This document shows positions 24,653-33,694 of a stretch of 64,000 nt of DNA, piece after piece. This DNA comes from Brevibacillus reuszeri. Lineage in GTDB: Bacteria; Bacillota; Bacilli; Brevibacillales; Brevibacillaceae. The DNA lies in the NCBI RefSeq assembly GCF_002897295.1, contig NZ_BEXF01000002.1, positions 1 through 64,000 of the forward strand. The letters run 5' to 3'. The position numbers and the translations under genes were made by a program. The notes under the pieces are model-generated. The model was not told where the DNA came from. It did no database searches and saw nothing but the letters and a program-made list of their open reading frames with translations. How positions within the stretch are numbered: the stretch's first letter is position 1; each line of letters begins with the position of its first letter.

Positions 24653-25940
24653 CTTCCATCACTCCCAGACGTTCTCGAATCTTCCGGGAGAGTTCCCCCG
24701 GCAAAGCCATGACTTTATCCAATGGAAAGTACAATTTGTAGTCAAATCGCCGCTTTCCGCTAATGGCCTGTACAATCTCAGACTTCTGTGAAAGCTCAAC
24801 AAGCTCGCCAGACGGCATTTGGAGCATAATCGGAATCCGCTCCTCTTCTTCGCCGGCACGGTAAAAATCATACGGAAGATCGGAGGTTGTGTCTACCTCC
24901 AAATAATACATAGGGTCAATTCCCGCAGCTTGGAATTCTTTTTTCAGCTCTGCCAGCAAGCGGAAATCCCTTGGATTATATTCGACGTATTTGAAGAGAT
25001 TCCTGTCCAGAAAACGCGAGCACAAATCTTTCAATATCGGATCATTTTCTTTGCGCCACATCTGCATGTAAAAGAGAATAATCGATTCATCGAGCGCCAA
25101 ATAGTCCGCCAGCTCTACCTTGTCCTGCAAAAAGGGCAGAAGCATGATCGGCTGCTGAATGAAAGGGTAGCCTTGCGAGAATAGCAGCTTTGCTCGTTGA
25201 AAAATTTTGCAAAGCACGACCTCTGCACTGCGCGTCACTGGATGGAAATAAACCTGCCAATACATTTGGTAGCGAGACATGATGTAGTCCTCAACCGCAT
25301 GCATGCCGCTGAATTTAAAGACAATCCCGTCCTCTTGCGGGCGCATGACACGCAAGATCCGCTCAATCTCGAAATTTCCGTAGTTGACTCCGGTATAGTA
25401 GGCATCGCGCAGCAAGTAATCCATCCGATCTGCATCCAGCTGGCTAGATATTAAGCTGACGATCAGCTTGTTGTCGTAGGTTTTATTAATCACTTCGGCA
25501 AGCTTCTTCGGGAAGTCATCATCAAAACGGCGCAGAATCCGATTGATGTGAGTATCACCAAGCAAAATAGCTCGCGTCCAGTCCTCATGATGGTACTTGA
25601 ACACCTTTTCAAATGAATGGGAAAACGGCCCATGCCCCACATCATGAAGCAAGGCTGCACATAAGCATAAGAGCTTTTCCTCATATGTCAATTGAATTCT
25701 ACCTTCAAATGTATCCAAAATTCTGCGCATCAGCTCATATACGCCGAGTGAATGGTTAAAACGGCTATGCTCGCCACCGTGAAAGGTAAAAAAACTGGTG
25801 CCCAGTTGCTTGATTCGGCGCAGCCTTTGAAATTCTGCTGAATTGATCAAATCCCAAATAAACTTATCGCGTACATGAACATAACGGTGAACTGGGTCTT
25901 TGAATACTTTTTCTTCATGAAGCAGTTGTGGCTGTTGCAT
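24645..25940 (-). CDS. ywfO: YwfO family HD-domain phosphohydrolase (dNTPase-like)
   Basis: A 431-residue HD-domain protein of the SAMHD1/dGTPase-like group. The metal ligands are visible: HSRFNHSLGVYELM, the HD pair in ALLHDVGHGPFSHSFE and the final Asp in SSQLDADRMDYLL. It probably hydrolyses deoxynucleoside triphosphates. The start chosen is ATG 25940 (MQQPQLLHEEKVF), eight bases after AAGGGAG; the frame extends to 25985 with no ribosome site. It is followed directly by the overlapping ywgA. Confidence 0.9.
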   Translation of the reverse strand: MQQPQLLHEEKVFKDPVHRYVHVRDKFIWDLINSAEFQRLRRIKQLGTSFFTFHGGEHSRFNHSLGVYELMRRILDTFEGRIQLTYEEKLLCLCAALLHDVGHGPFSHSFEKVFKYHHEDWTRAILLGDTHINRILRRFDDDFPKKLAEVINKTYDNKLIVSLISSQLDADRMDYLLRDAYYTGVNYGNFEIERILRVMRPQEDGIVFKFSGMHAVEDYIMSRYQMYWQVYFHPVTRSAEVVLCKIFQRAKLLFSQGYPFIQQPIMLLPFLQDKVELADYLALDESIILFYMQMWRKENDPILKDLCSRFLDRNLFKYVEYNPRDFRLLAELKKEFQAAGIDPMYYLEVDTTSDLPYDFYRAGEEEERIPIMLQMPSGELVELSQKSEIVQAISGKRRFDYKLYFPLDKVMALPGELSRKIRERLGVMEDA

Positions 25941-26131
25941 CCTGGACACTCCCTTCCTATGTTCCGTTCTCTCTCTATTTTTCAATCTGGTAATTTGCCT
26001 ATATCATACCATACGTTCAGAAAATCTTCAGACTCTGAAATAAATCTGAAGAAACCGAAAACACCATAGACCATTATCTGGATTAATAGGAGTATATAGG
26101 AAAATACACATAAAACGCGAGGTCATTTTGC

Positions 26132-26976
26132 ATGTGGAAACATATCCTTCGTTACGTGTCTGTGAATCCTATTCTGTTCACCGTGCTATCTGTACTTCTA
26201 TTGCTGCCCCTCATCGCTACCTGGGGGCAATTTATCACCAGTGGTTTTTTGTCTGAATCCATCAAGGTCTCTCTTTTATTTTGGCCACAATCGACTTGGA
26301 GCTTTTTTGTGCAAACACCCGGTTGGCTGATATTTGGGGCATTCACTTTGCTGTTTTGGCAGGGATATACTCACTCATCCGTCGCAAAAAGCTAGGAGTG
26401 GCATTCCTCTTCGTTTTGGTTGGATTTTTGCTGGCAAAAACCTGTGGCTTCGTTTTCCAAACAATAACTGGATGGATTCCCACGAATCAAATGGACCCAA
26501 ACGCATTAGTAGGCAAAGCCAATTTGCTCATTTTTGCTACGTGGCACAATCCAGTTTGGGAGGAGCTTGTCTTTCGCGGAATCCCTCTTGCTTTTCTGCT
26601 GCTTGTCTATCGCAAGACACCTTTTCCTACAGGAGCTATTTGGTTCTATTTGCTCATACCTTCGATTGTTTTTGCCATTTATCATGTTCCCGGGCATGGG
26701 ATGGGAACACTACTTGAGTCGTTCCTCATTGGTATTCTATGGGCTTTGGCGGCATTGCGATGGGGATTGATAGCTCCGATCATTCTGCACATTTTTGCAG
26801 ATGCCATGCAGGTTCCGACGTTAGCCAAAATGAAAAATATGCCCTTAGCCGAAATCCCCTGGCTTGTGAATCATAGCGGAGTGTTGAATACAGTCTGGTC
26901 GCTGTCTATTCTGCTCCTGCTGTTGCTGCTCCCGATCCTTTTTCTCTTGGGCTGGCGCAAATCCAAACGCCTCTAA
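26132..26976 (+). pseudogene. CPBP-family (CAAX protease-like) membrane protease, frameshifted
   Basis: Two consecutive frames make one protein. The first 70 or so residues from ATG 26132 (behind GAGGT) are in one frame, which stops at 26393-26395. The rest continues in the +2 frame from about 26340-26360, with the CPBP motifs EELVFRGIP (the EExxxR signature), YHVPGHGMG and HIFADAMQ. Joined, they give an eight-helix protein of about 280 residues. No ribosome site precedes an internal start in the second frame. A one-base indel (mutation or assembly error) is the simplest reading; programmed frameshifting is possible but there is no obvious slippery site. CPBP proteins function in prenyl-protein processing or bacteriocin self-protection. 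Confidence 0.65.
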
Positions 26977-26990
26977 AAAGAAAAAACAAC

Positions 26991-27016
26991 CGTCCAAGGC
27001 GCATAATCCTCGGACG
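26991..27016. terminator. Bidirectional terminator between the CPBP and RND genes
   Basis: CGTCCAAGG pairs with CCTCGGACG (one G-T). T runs follow on both sides (TTTTTTT on plus a little later; TTGTTTTTT on minus). It ends the CPBP gene and the RND operon. Confidence 0.8.
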
Positions 27017-27040
27017 TTTGTCGCTATTTTTTTGCTGAAT

Positions 27041-30000
27041 CTAGTGCATCTCCGCCTCCGGACCATACAAATCCGGCCGCTTTGCTGCCTTTTTCGCCAG
27101 CTTCTTGATTTTGCGCTGGGTCAATACCGTATAGAAAGCCGGTACAACAATCAAAGTCAACAGCGTGGAGAACAAGAGGCCAGAAATAATCGTGACAGCC
27201 AGCGGCTTGAACAGGACATCCCCTGAGATCGCAAGTGGCATCAAGCCAGCCACCGCCGTCATTGAGGTCAAAAGAATCGGCCGCAGCCGCGCCTCCCCTG
27301 CTTGTATCACCGCTTGCTTCAGTTCAACTCCTGCGTGACGCGCCTCTTCGATAAACTCGATAAAGACGATTCCGTTTCGCACGACAATTCCAGATAGCGA
27401 GATGACTCCCATCATCGTCATAAACCCGAGTGGTGTTTGGGTGACAAACAAGCCAATCAAGCTACCCGCTACAGCAAGATAAACGGTACTCATGACAAGC
27501 ACAGGAATCGATAGAGAATAAAACTGCATTGCGATCAAAATCAATATCAGGAACACAACGAGAATCGACAGTTTCCCCATATCGATGAAAATATCGGTCT
27601 GCTCGGAGGTTTCCCCGCCGATTTCAAAGCGATATCCTTCTGGCAGAGACATGCCAGACAGCATCGGCGTTATTTCTGCCATCACTTCCGTAGCCGTCCG
27701 TCCTTTTACATCACTTGTGATCGTCACTGTACGAGACAGATTGCGATGCGGAATCGATTGCGTGCTAAAGGTCGGCTTTACTTCTGCCAGCTGAGAAAGC
27801 GGGATCAGCTCTCCCCGGGCATTGGCAATACTGAGTCTTTGGAACAAAAGTGACGGTTCTTCATCGCCTTTTTGCAAAAACAGCTTCATGTCTACCAAGT
27901 CACTGCCCGTGTCAAATTCACTGACGGTAAGTCCTTCGCTAACCAGACGAATTGTCTGGGACAAATCCGTATAGTTCAAGAGCTTTTGCTCCATCAGCCC
28001 TTTGTTTACAACAAACTCCAGTGTATGACGCTCTACACCAAAATCATCCTGGACGTCGGAGGTACCCGCTAAATTGGCGACCTTGTCTTTGACTTGTGCC
28101 GACAGGGAGCGTAGTGTCTCGATATCATCCCCATAGAGACGAATGACCACCGGCTTGCCGACAGGAGGACCCGCCTCCAATTGCTTTGGTATAATCGTTG
28201 CCTCTGGATACATTTTTTTAAATTCTTCTGCCCATGGCTCGATGATGTTTTCGATTGTCGTTTCCTTTTTGTTATAGCGGATGACAAGCTGCCCTGCAGT
28301 AATGCCGCTGCCAGCTGCCGTATCTCCGCCAAACATCTTTGGAGCACTACCGCCACTGTAGGCTGCTACAGTTTCAATAGCTGGCTGCTTCAAAATCCAA
28401 TCCGAGACACCCGTCACGACTCGATCTGTTTCCTCCAGGCTGCTGCCAACCGGAACCCGTACATCGACGAGAAATTGCGGACGATCATCGACCGGGAACA
28501 GCTCGACGGGGGTAAGTGGAATCAAGCCGTATGCCGCGGTTCCGATCATAACACCAACCATCCCTGCCAGAAGCGGACGTTTTAAAATACGCGGCATCAA
28601 GCGTCCTGCATACCACGTCGTCAGCTGCGTCAATTGTTTCCCGAGCAAACCAGCTGGCTTGCGATACCCTTCTACTCCTGCCTTGCGCCTCTGCTCATAC
28701 CATTGGCGGAAAATCGGAATAATCGTCAAGGACATGATCATGGACGCCAGCATTGTCAGGGAGATAATCGCAGGAACAGGGCGAATAAACTGACCTACGT
28801 TTCCATTCAGAAACATGAGCGGAGCGAACGAAGCAATCGTTGCCAAAGTCGCCGTAATAATTGAAATCGAAACTTCTTTGGCACCGTTCACAGCTGCTTT
28901 TAAAGGCTTCTCCCCGAGAACGGACAGGCGGCGCTCGATATTGTCATTGACTACTACCGCGTCATCTACCAAAATCCCTAGAACAATGATCAGCGAGACG
29001 ATCGAAATCATATTCAAGGAAATGCCCAAGGATGGCAGGAACAAAAGACCAACCGCAAGCGAAATCGGAATCGCGAGTGCTACGACAAACGACGTGATCA
29101 GGTTCAACCCTAAAGTACAAACCAGTAAAACGGCAAAGACCGCTACAATCATTTCCCGGGTAAGATCGCTAAACAGATCATCGACCCGTTCATTTTGACT
29201 GTAAATCGAATGTCTTTCTGCCCAAACTGGCAATGATTTATCCAGTGTGAGCATCATTTCGTCCAGTCGTTTTTGCAGAGAGGGCACGTCACTTCCTGTC
29301 TCTGCATTCACACTGAGAGTAATGGCCGGTTTTCCGTTAAAGTAGGAATTGAATTTTACGGTTTCTGTCGTCATCTCAACCGATCCGATGTCCTTTAAAT
29401 AAATCGGGAAGCCCTCTTTGGAACGAGAGATAATGACCTGATTCAATTCTTCTACGTTTTCGTTTTCTGCCAGCTTCAACTGATAGGTGCGCTTATCGGT
29501 AGTCAAATCTCCGAGTGGGATTTTTTCATTTTCTTTTTTGACAGCCATCATTACCTGGCCCCAAGTAATCCCATACTGACTCAGCTTTTGCGTGTCTACC
29601 TCGATCCGCACTTCTTGCTCTGGCAAGCCTTCAACCAGGACGTCCGCCACATTTGGCAAGGTACGCAGCTGGTCTTTCCACGATTTGATCATCGTCCGCA
29701 TACTGTACAGCTCTTCCCTCGTGTCTGCTGTGACAGCAAAGCTTTGAACAAAGGTACGATTCAAATCGTCATTAATAATCGGCTGTTTGGCGTCTGCTGG
29801 CAGGTCCGCCTCTGCATCCTTTACCTTTTTACGCAGCTCATCCCATTTTTGCTTCGGGTCCACATCGCCTTTGGTCTCCACCATTATCGAGGACACCCCG
29901 AGAGATGAGGTGGACGCAATGTAATTCAAGCCTTGCAGCTCGTTTATTTTTTCTTCCAGCTTTTTCGTTACCGTCTGCTCTACCTTTTCCGGAGAAGCCC

Positions 30001-30151
30001 CAGGGTAGATGGTCGTCACGATCGCCATATTGACAATGATATCGGGTGACTCTTGCTTCGGCAGCTGGAAAAAGCTCATAAAACCGACAAGCACAACCAT
30101 CGTAAAGAACAGCAAAGTAATTTTGCGCTTGCGGACGATGTACTCGATCAC
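27041..30151 (-). CDS. RND-family efflux transporter (AcrB/SwrC-like)
   Basis: A 1036-residue inner-membrane protein with 12 helices in the 1+5+1+5 pattern of RND exporters. Two large extracytoplasmic loops follow helices 1 and 7. Typical motifs are visible: GASPEKVEQTVTKKLEEKI, ARFEQ-type helix 4 regions such as LGILVDDAVVVNDNIERRL with the conserved Asp pair of the proton relay, and GIVVRNGIVFIEFI in helix 10. B. subtilis SwrC (YerP) exports surfactin; the substrate here is unknown. The ATG overlaps the stop of the adaptor gene by 4 bases, so both are co-translated, with a TetR regulator upstream. Confidence 0.93.
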   Translation of the reverse strand: MIEYIVRKRKITLLFFTMVVLVGFMSFFQLPKQESPDIIVNMAIVTTIYPGASPEKVEQTVTKKLEEKINELQGLNYIASTSSLGVSSIMVETKGDVDPKQKWDELRKKVKDAEADLPADAKQPIINDDLNRTFVQSFAVTADTREELYSMRTMIKSWKDQLRTLPNVADVLVEGLPEQEVRIEVDTQKLSQYGITWGQVMMAVKKENEKIPLGDLTTDKRTYQLKLAENENVEELNQVIISRSKEGFPIYLKDIGSVEMTTETVKFNSYFNGKPAITLSVNAETGSDVPSLQKRLDEMMLTLDKSLPVWAERHSIYSQNERVDDLFSDLTREMIVAVFAVLLVCTLGLNLITSFVVALAIPISLAVGLLFLPSLGISLNMISIVSLIIVLGILVDDAVVVNDNIERRLSVLGEKPLKAAVNGAKEVSISIITATLATIASFAPLMFLNGNVGQFIRPVPAIISLTMLASMIMSLTIIPIFRQWYEQRRKAGVEGYRKPAGLLGKQLTQLTTWYAGRLMPRILKRPLLAGMVGVMIGTAAYGLIPLTPVELFPVDDRPQFLVDVRVPVGSSLEETDRVVTGVSDWILKQPAIETVAAYSGGSAPKMFGGDTAAGSGITAGQLVIRYNKKETTIENIIEPWAEEFKKMYPEATIIPKQLEAGPPVGKPVVIRLYGDDIETLRSLSAQVKDKVANLAGTSDVQDDFGVERHTLEFVVNKGLMEQKLLNYTDLSQTIRLVSEGLTVSEFDTGSDLVDMKLFLQKGDEEPSLLFQRLSIANARGELIPLSQLAEVKPTFSTQSIPHRNLSRTVTITSDVKGRTATEVMAEITPMLSGMSLPEGYRFEIGGETSEQTDIFIDMGKLSILVVFLILILIAMQFYSLSIPVLVMSTVYLAVAGSLIGLFVTQTPLGFMTMMGVISLSGIVVRNGIVFIEFIEEARHAGVELKQAVIQAGEARLRPILLTSMTAVAGLMPLAISGDVLFKPLAVTIISGLLFSTLLTLIVVPAFYTVLTQRKIKKLAKKAAKRPDLYGPEAEMH

Positions 30152-31380
30152 GGTTGTGTACCTCCTGCCGTCTCGATTGGGTCACCGTCAAACAGACGGT
30201 CAACACCTTTGACGATCAGTTGGTCTCCCTCTTTCAAGCCGTTTTTGATCTCCAGCATGTCATTTGTAATCTGACCGATCTCAACTTTCGTTTTGACTGC
30301 CTTGCCATCTAGATTGATAAAAACATGTGCATCATCCTTGCCTCTGCTGATAACAGCCTCAACCGGAACGTAAATGCCGACTTGCCCCTGAACCGTCTTG
30401 GTTGCTTTTACTACCTGACCTGCAAACCAATCGTGCTTGGGATTCGCAATCTGCACCTCAACACCGATTGTTCCCGTGCTTTGGTTTGTCGCCGGGAAGA
30501 TTTTCATTACCTTTCCTTCGCGCTTTTGTCCATACAGATCTAGAGAGACGACCTCTCCTTCTTTCCACATGGAAATTTCGCGGTCAGGTACTGGCAGAAC
30601 GACCTTTAACGTGTCAATATTGCCTACCTGGTAAACAGGCGTTCCCGAGCCGACGAGCGAGCCTGTAGAGGAAAGCTTGGAAATGATCGTACCGTTAATC
30701 GGAGAGCGCAGCTGTGTCTTGGCCAAGGAGCTGGCTGCCACTTCTTGTGCAATCACCGCCTGATTGTAAGTCGCACGGCTCAAATCCTTGTCTTCGGTAC
30801 GTGCTCCCTGCGTCACAAGCGAGTACGCCTGCTGGGCATTTTCCAAGTCCTTTTGCGATAAGGTCAAGCCATTCTGAGCACTTTCGAAATCGCTTTTGGA
30901 AATCGCCTTTTCCTGATAAAGCTGTTCGATGCGCTTAAAATCATCCTGCATTTTCTGATACGCAATCGTCGCTTTTTCCACCAGTAATCGAGCCTGTGTA
31001 ATTTCCTGCTCCCGCGCTCCGTTGTTTACCTTGCTAAGATTGGCTGCGCTCTGCTGTACAGCGGCACTGCTCGAGGCAACCTGAAGGGAATAATCCTGCG
31101 CATTGACTCTGGCGAGTACATCTCCTGCTTTAACCGTATCCCCTTCATTTCGGCTCAGCTCCACGATCCGCCCGCCAACTTCAAAAGAGACCATAGCCTC
31201 CTCTAAAGGTGCAAGCGTCCCGGACAGCTCTGAAATAGCCGTAGCTTGCTGCTTTTTCACGGAGTCCAACACCACGTGCTTAACTTCCTTGACCGGCTGC
31301 GCTGCTGGTTGTTGTCCACTACATGCTGTAGTCGTTACGATCCCAAGCATCATTACAGAAACAAGCCATTTCCTCTTCAT
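30148..31380 (-). CDS. RND efflux adaptor (membrane-fusion) lipoprotein
   Basis: A 410-residue HlyD/AcrA-type adaptor. A lipoprotein signal ends at C20 (GIVTTTACSG). The flanking barrel-sandwich halves are visible (GGRIVELSRNEGDTVKAGDVLARV and RSPINGTIISKLSSTGSLVGSG), separated by a coiled-coil hairpin (EITQARLLVEKATIAYQKMQDDFKRI region), then the beta-barrel and membrane-proximal domains. It couples the RND pump to the outer face. It sits between the TetR gene (32 bases upstream) and the pump gene (4-base overlap). Confidence 0.92.
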   Translation of the reverse strand: MKRKWLVSVMMLGIVTTTACSGQQPAAQPVKEVKHVVLDSVKKQQATAISELSGTLAPLEEAMVSFEVGGRIVELSRNEGDTVKAGDVLARVNAQDYSLQVASSSAAVQQSAANLSKVNNGAREQEITQARLLVEKATIAYQKMQDDFKRIEQLYQEKAISKSDFESAQNGLTLSQKDLENAQQAYSLVTQGARTEDKDLSRATYNQAVIAQEVAASSLAKTQLRSPINGTIISKLSSTGSLVGSGTPVYQVGNIDTLKVVLPVPDREISMWKEGEVVSLDLYGQKREGKVMKIFPATNQSTGTIGVEVQIANPKHDWFAGQVVKATKTVQGQVGIYVPVEAVISRGKDDAHVFINLDGKAVKTKVEIGQITNDMLEIKNGLKEGDQLIVKGVDRLFDGDPIETAGGTQP

Positions 31381-31412
31381 GACTTCCCCCGCTCCTATGT
31401 ATCACTGTTTTG

Positions 31413-32036
31413 TTATTTCTGGCAGTTAATGCCTTGCAATAAAATGTCTGAAGCGTTTTCGAACAGCTTTTCCTCTTCGATGTCCAAATCAACATTTACC
31501 CGGTATTTGGCCATAAAGGCGTAGAAGAAGGTGGAGATAAACATCAGGGCAGCTGTACAAGGATCACCCTTTGGCAAATGCCCTTGTTCCTCGAATTCCT
31601 TTAGCTTGTTGCACAAAACCTCGACTGCCGTTACTGGAAGACTGCTAAACAGCTTGATGACCTCTGGTTGATTATCCGCTTCAATCATGCAAATCATCAA
31701 AATTTCCTTTCGATCCACCAACAAATTGAAATAGGTTCTCGCATAATTTACTAGCAATTGCTTGATATCGGCATACTCGCCCTTAATTCCTTGCTCCAGC
31801 TGTTGCCGTACATCCAGGATATCTTTTAAGAGCTCTTCCAGAATCGCAACCTTGGTTTTAAAATGGCGAAAAATCGTAACTTCATTGACCCCTGCGAGCT
31901 CCGAAATTTTGCGTGTAGCCGCTCCTTTGTAGCCTTTTTGGGCCATTAATTGCCGTGCAGCTGACAATATTTTCTCTCGCGTCTCCTGTTCCTCTGCCTT
32001 TCCCCCCAGTGACGGATCGATCGGTGGGTGTTCCAT
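31413..32036 (-). CDS. TetR/AcrR-family repressor of the RND efflux operon
   Basis: A 207-residue regulator with an N-terminal HTH (REKILSAARQLMAQKGYKGAATRKISELAGVNEVTIFRHF) and a ligand-binding helical C-terminal domain. The start chosen is ATG 32036, five bases after AGGAGGT; the frame extends to 32372 through promoter sequence and part of the bactofilin terminator. It is first in the operon with the adaptor and pump. A strong dyad overlapping its own promoter fits autorepression, with release by a pump substrate. Confidence 0.9.
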   Translation of the reverse strand: MEHPPIDPSLGGKAEEQETREKILSAARQLMAQKGYKGAATRKISELAGVNEVTIFRHFKTKVAILEELLKDILDVRQQLEQGIKGEYADIKQLLVNYARTYFNLLVDRKEILMICMIEADNQPEVIKLFSSLPVTAVEVLCNKLKEFEEQGHLPKGDPCTAALMFISTFFYAFMAKYRVNVDLDIEEEKLFENASDILLQGINCQK

Positions 32037-32050
32037 GACGCACCTCCTAT

Positions 32051-32074
32051 GCATGCAAGTAGTTACTGTCATTT
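32051..32074. promoter_or_regulatory. Degenerate second operator at the TetR ribosome site
   Basis: GCATGCAAGTA matches the operator half-site exactly; the opposite half (TACTGTCATTT) fits only 7 of 11 positions. It overlaps the region just upstream of the ribosome site and may give cooperative repression. Confidence 0.4.
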
Positions 32075-32091
32075 CAATATTTTCCAACGCC

Positions 32092-32131
32092 ATTATATAT
32101 CGCTCATGCATGCATGTAAATACTTGCATGC
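32092..32131 (-). promoter_or_regulatory. Promoter and TetR operator of the efflux operon
   Basis: On the minus strand TTTACA (32120-32115) and TATAAT (32097-32092) are spaced 17 bases apart, a near-consensus sigma-A promoter. A dyad with arms GCATGCATGTA and TACTTGCATGC (32108-32131, 2-base centre, one mismatch) covers the -35 box. This is the layout of an autoregulated TetR promoter. Confidence 0.8.
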
Positions 32132-32170
32132 GCTTCCAATCCAAATATTTTTTTAGGCTCATTTTACCCA

Positions 32171-32205
32171 AAAGAAAAAAGCCTGAACTTAAACTCTCAG
32201 GCTCT
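32171..32205 (-). terminator. Rho-independent terminator after the bactofilin gene
   Basis: AGCCTGA pairs with TCAGGCT, followed on the minus strand by TTTTTCTTTT. It lies just after the bactofilin stop. Confidence 0.85.
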
Positions 32206-32220
32206 TTCAACTCAGCGTCA

Positions 32221-32943
32221 CTATCTGCGCATTTGTTCTTTAATCTGGGAGGTCGGATCGTAACGGAGGTCTGTTGCGTATTCAACCAGATCAATCTCAC
32301 AGCCAGGACCGATGACGACGTTGTTTCCGCGAACAACCTTTGCTCGTGTATATTCCAAATAGATTTCATCACCTTCGACCGTATCTACCGAGAGCGTATT
32401 GTTAAAAATGTGCTTCAGCAGTTTATTGAGCGTACTGCTCCCAGCCTTGCGTACCTCGATATGCTCCCCACCGATTTCTCTTGCCTCACACCCCCCGTGC
32501 AGATGCACTTCAATGCGTCCTGCATTCAAAAGCCCGCCGATAGAAAAAGCACCTTTACCGTGAAACACTTCTGCCTCACAATCTCCAGTCGTTTTTAAAA
32601 ACCCGCGCACCTTGATTTCTTCACCAGTCAAGCTTCCGTTTACTTTGGCACTGCCATCCACTCGCAGCTTCGTAAAATCGACATCGCCATTGATATCTAC
32701 CTGACCGTAGACTTCGAGCGTGTCCATCTCTACCTTGCCGCTAATCGAAGCATTGCCTTCCACTTTCCCAAATGAGGAGAGCACATCGCCAGAAATCGTG
32801 ACATGTCCTGCGCAGCGCAACTCATTACATTCCACATTGCCCGTGATCTTGCCGAAGCCTTGCACATTGACCAGATTGTATACTCCTCCCGAAGTGTTTG
32901 TGGAGCCTTGTATGATCAGATCAGGTCGATTTTCCTGTTGCAT
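32221..32943 (-). CDS. Bactofilin-like polymer-forming protein (YhbE/YhbF type)
   Basis: A 240-residue protein built of short repeating beta strands rich in G, V, I, D and N (LRCAGHVTISGDV, SFGKVEGNASISGKVEMDTLEVYGQVDINGDV, LRVDGSAKVNGSLTG), the right-handed beta-helix plan of bactofilins. B. subtilis YhbE and YhbF have been described as bactofilins needed for motility. The C terminus (SSTLNKLLKHIFNNTLS) is atypical and may form a cap. It is 20 bases downstream of yhbD; only one bactofilin gene is present here, where B. subtilis has two. Confidence 0.82.
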   Translation of the reverse strand: MQQENRPDLIIQGSTNTSGGVYNLVNVQGFGKITGNVECNELRCAGHVTISGDVLSSFGKVEGNASISGKVEMDTLEVYGQVDINGDVDFTKLRVDGSAKVNGSLTGEEIKVRGFLKTTGDCEAEVFHGKGAFSIGGLLNAGRIEVHLHGGCEAREIGGEHIEVRKAGSSTLNKLLKHIFNNTLSVDTVEGDEIYLEYTRAKVVRGNNVVIGPGCEIDLVEYATDLRYDPTSQIKEQMRR

Positions 32944-32962
32944 AAATCATGCCTCCTATTAT

Positions 32963-33586
32963 CTACGAAATTTTTGCTTTCAGCTCTTCTATGCATAAGG
33001 CGAGATTCAGTCGCTTCACTACTTTTACACCGCTGTCGAAATACAGGTCTGTTGAGCTGGATACGAGTACAAAAGTAGAGATCCCCATTTTTCTCACAAA
33101 AATGAGCTCGCATGGTTTTCCCTCTAGCTTGGGATAATGGCTGACCAAAGCTTGCAGCAATCCTGCGCCCTCGTCCAAGCTTATCTCCCCGGTCACCAGC
33201 AAACGCTCAAGAACATAAGCGTACAAGATTTGCTGAAAAGTGTATGTCTCTGACTCTCCTTGCTGACGAACGAAAAGCTCTAGCGAGGTCTTTGAAACAA
33301 TGTTACGTTCTAATAATTCTACAGAAGTAAGCTTGGCGCCAGCCAGATTCGGAGAAAACATGTCTGCTAGCTCATCTAGGGATAAGCCATCTTTCATGTT
33401 GATGATCTTGTCGATCCGGTCGAGGATTTGCTCCCGGGGGAAAAAGGTTTCTTGACCAGTGAAGGTTGCCCGGCGAATAAACCAGTCCTCTGGAATCAGA
33501 TTTTTCCTTTTCCAACGATACAATTGACCGTAAGAGATCCCGGTAAGCTCCAGCAGCTCCTTTTTCGAAATGACATTCGGGTCCAT
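32963..33586 (-). CDS. yhbD: YhbD-type MerR-like regulator (DUF4004)
   Basis: A 207-residue protein with an N-terminal MerR-type winged helix (ISKKELLELTGISYGQLYRWKRKNLIPEDWFIRR and PREQILDRIDKIINMKDGLSLDELADMF) and a C-terminal helical domain. B. subtilis yhbD precedes the bactofilin genes yhbE-yhbF, as here. The start chosen is ATG 33586, seven bases after GGAGGT. A near-perfect palindrome lies 24 bases upstream and is the likely autoregulatory operator. Confidence 0.85.
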   Translation of the reverse strand: MDPNVISKKELLELTGISYGQLYRWKRKNLIPEDWFIRRATFTGQETFFPREQILDRIDKIINMKDGLSLDELADMFSPNLAGAKLTSVELLERNIVSKTSLELFVRQQGESETYTFQQILYAYVLERLLVTGEISLDEGAGLLQALVSHYPKLEGKPCELIFVRKMGISTFVLVSSSTDLYFDSGVKVVKRLNLALCIEELKAKIS

Positions 33587-33609
33587 GTAAAGCACCTCCA
33601 AAAACAATG

Positions 33610-33630
33610 TAACATAACACTGTTACGTTA
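33610..33630. promoter_or_regulatory. Operator-like palindrome upstream of yhbD
   Basis: TAACATAACA and TGTTACGTTA are inverted arms with 9 of 10 matches around a single central C. The site lies between the yhbD start and the rluA-type gene terminator, where MerR-family proteins bind their own promoter. Confidence 0.6.
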
Positions 33631-33653
33631 TCAAGAGCACTCATGGAATGAAA

Positions 33654-33684
33654 AACAAAAAAGGACTCCCGCGGAAGTCCTTTC
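33654..33684 (-). terminator. Rho-independent terminator after the pseudouridine synthase gene
   Basis: AAAGGACTTCC pairs with GGGAGTCCTTT around a GCG loop, followed on the minus strand by TTTTTTG. Confidence 0.88.
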
Positions 33685-33694
33685 TTGATCTGAC

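Noticed and set aside
26281-26976. An independent second gene starting with TTG 26281
   Set aside because: Its first 20 residues are an out-of-frame reading of the upstream helices and no ribosome site precedes it. A frameshifted single gene is simpler.
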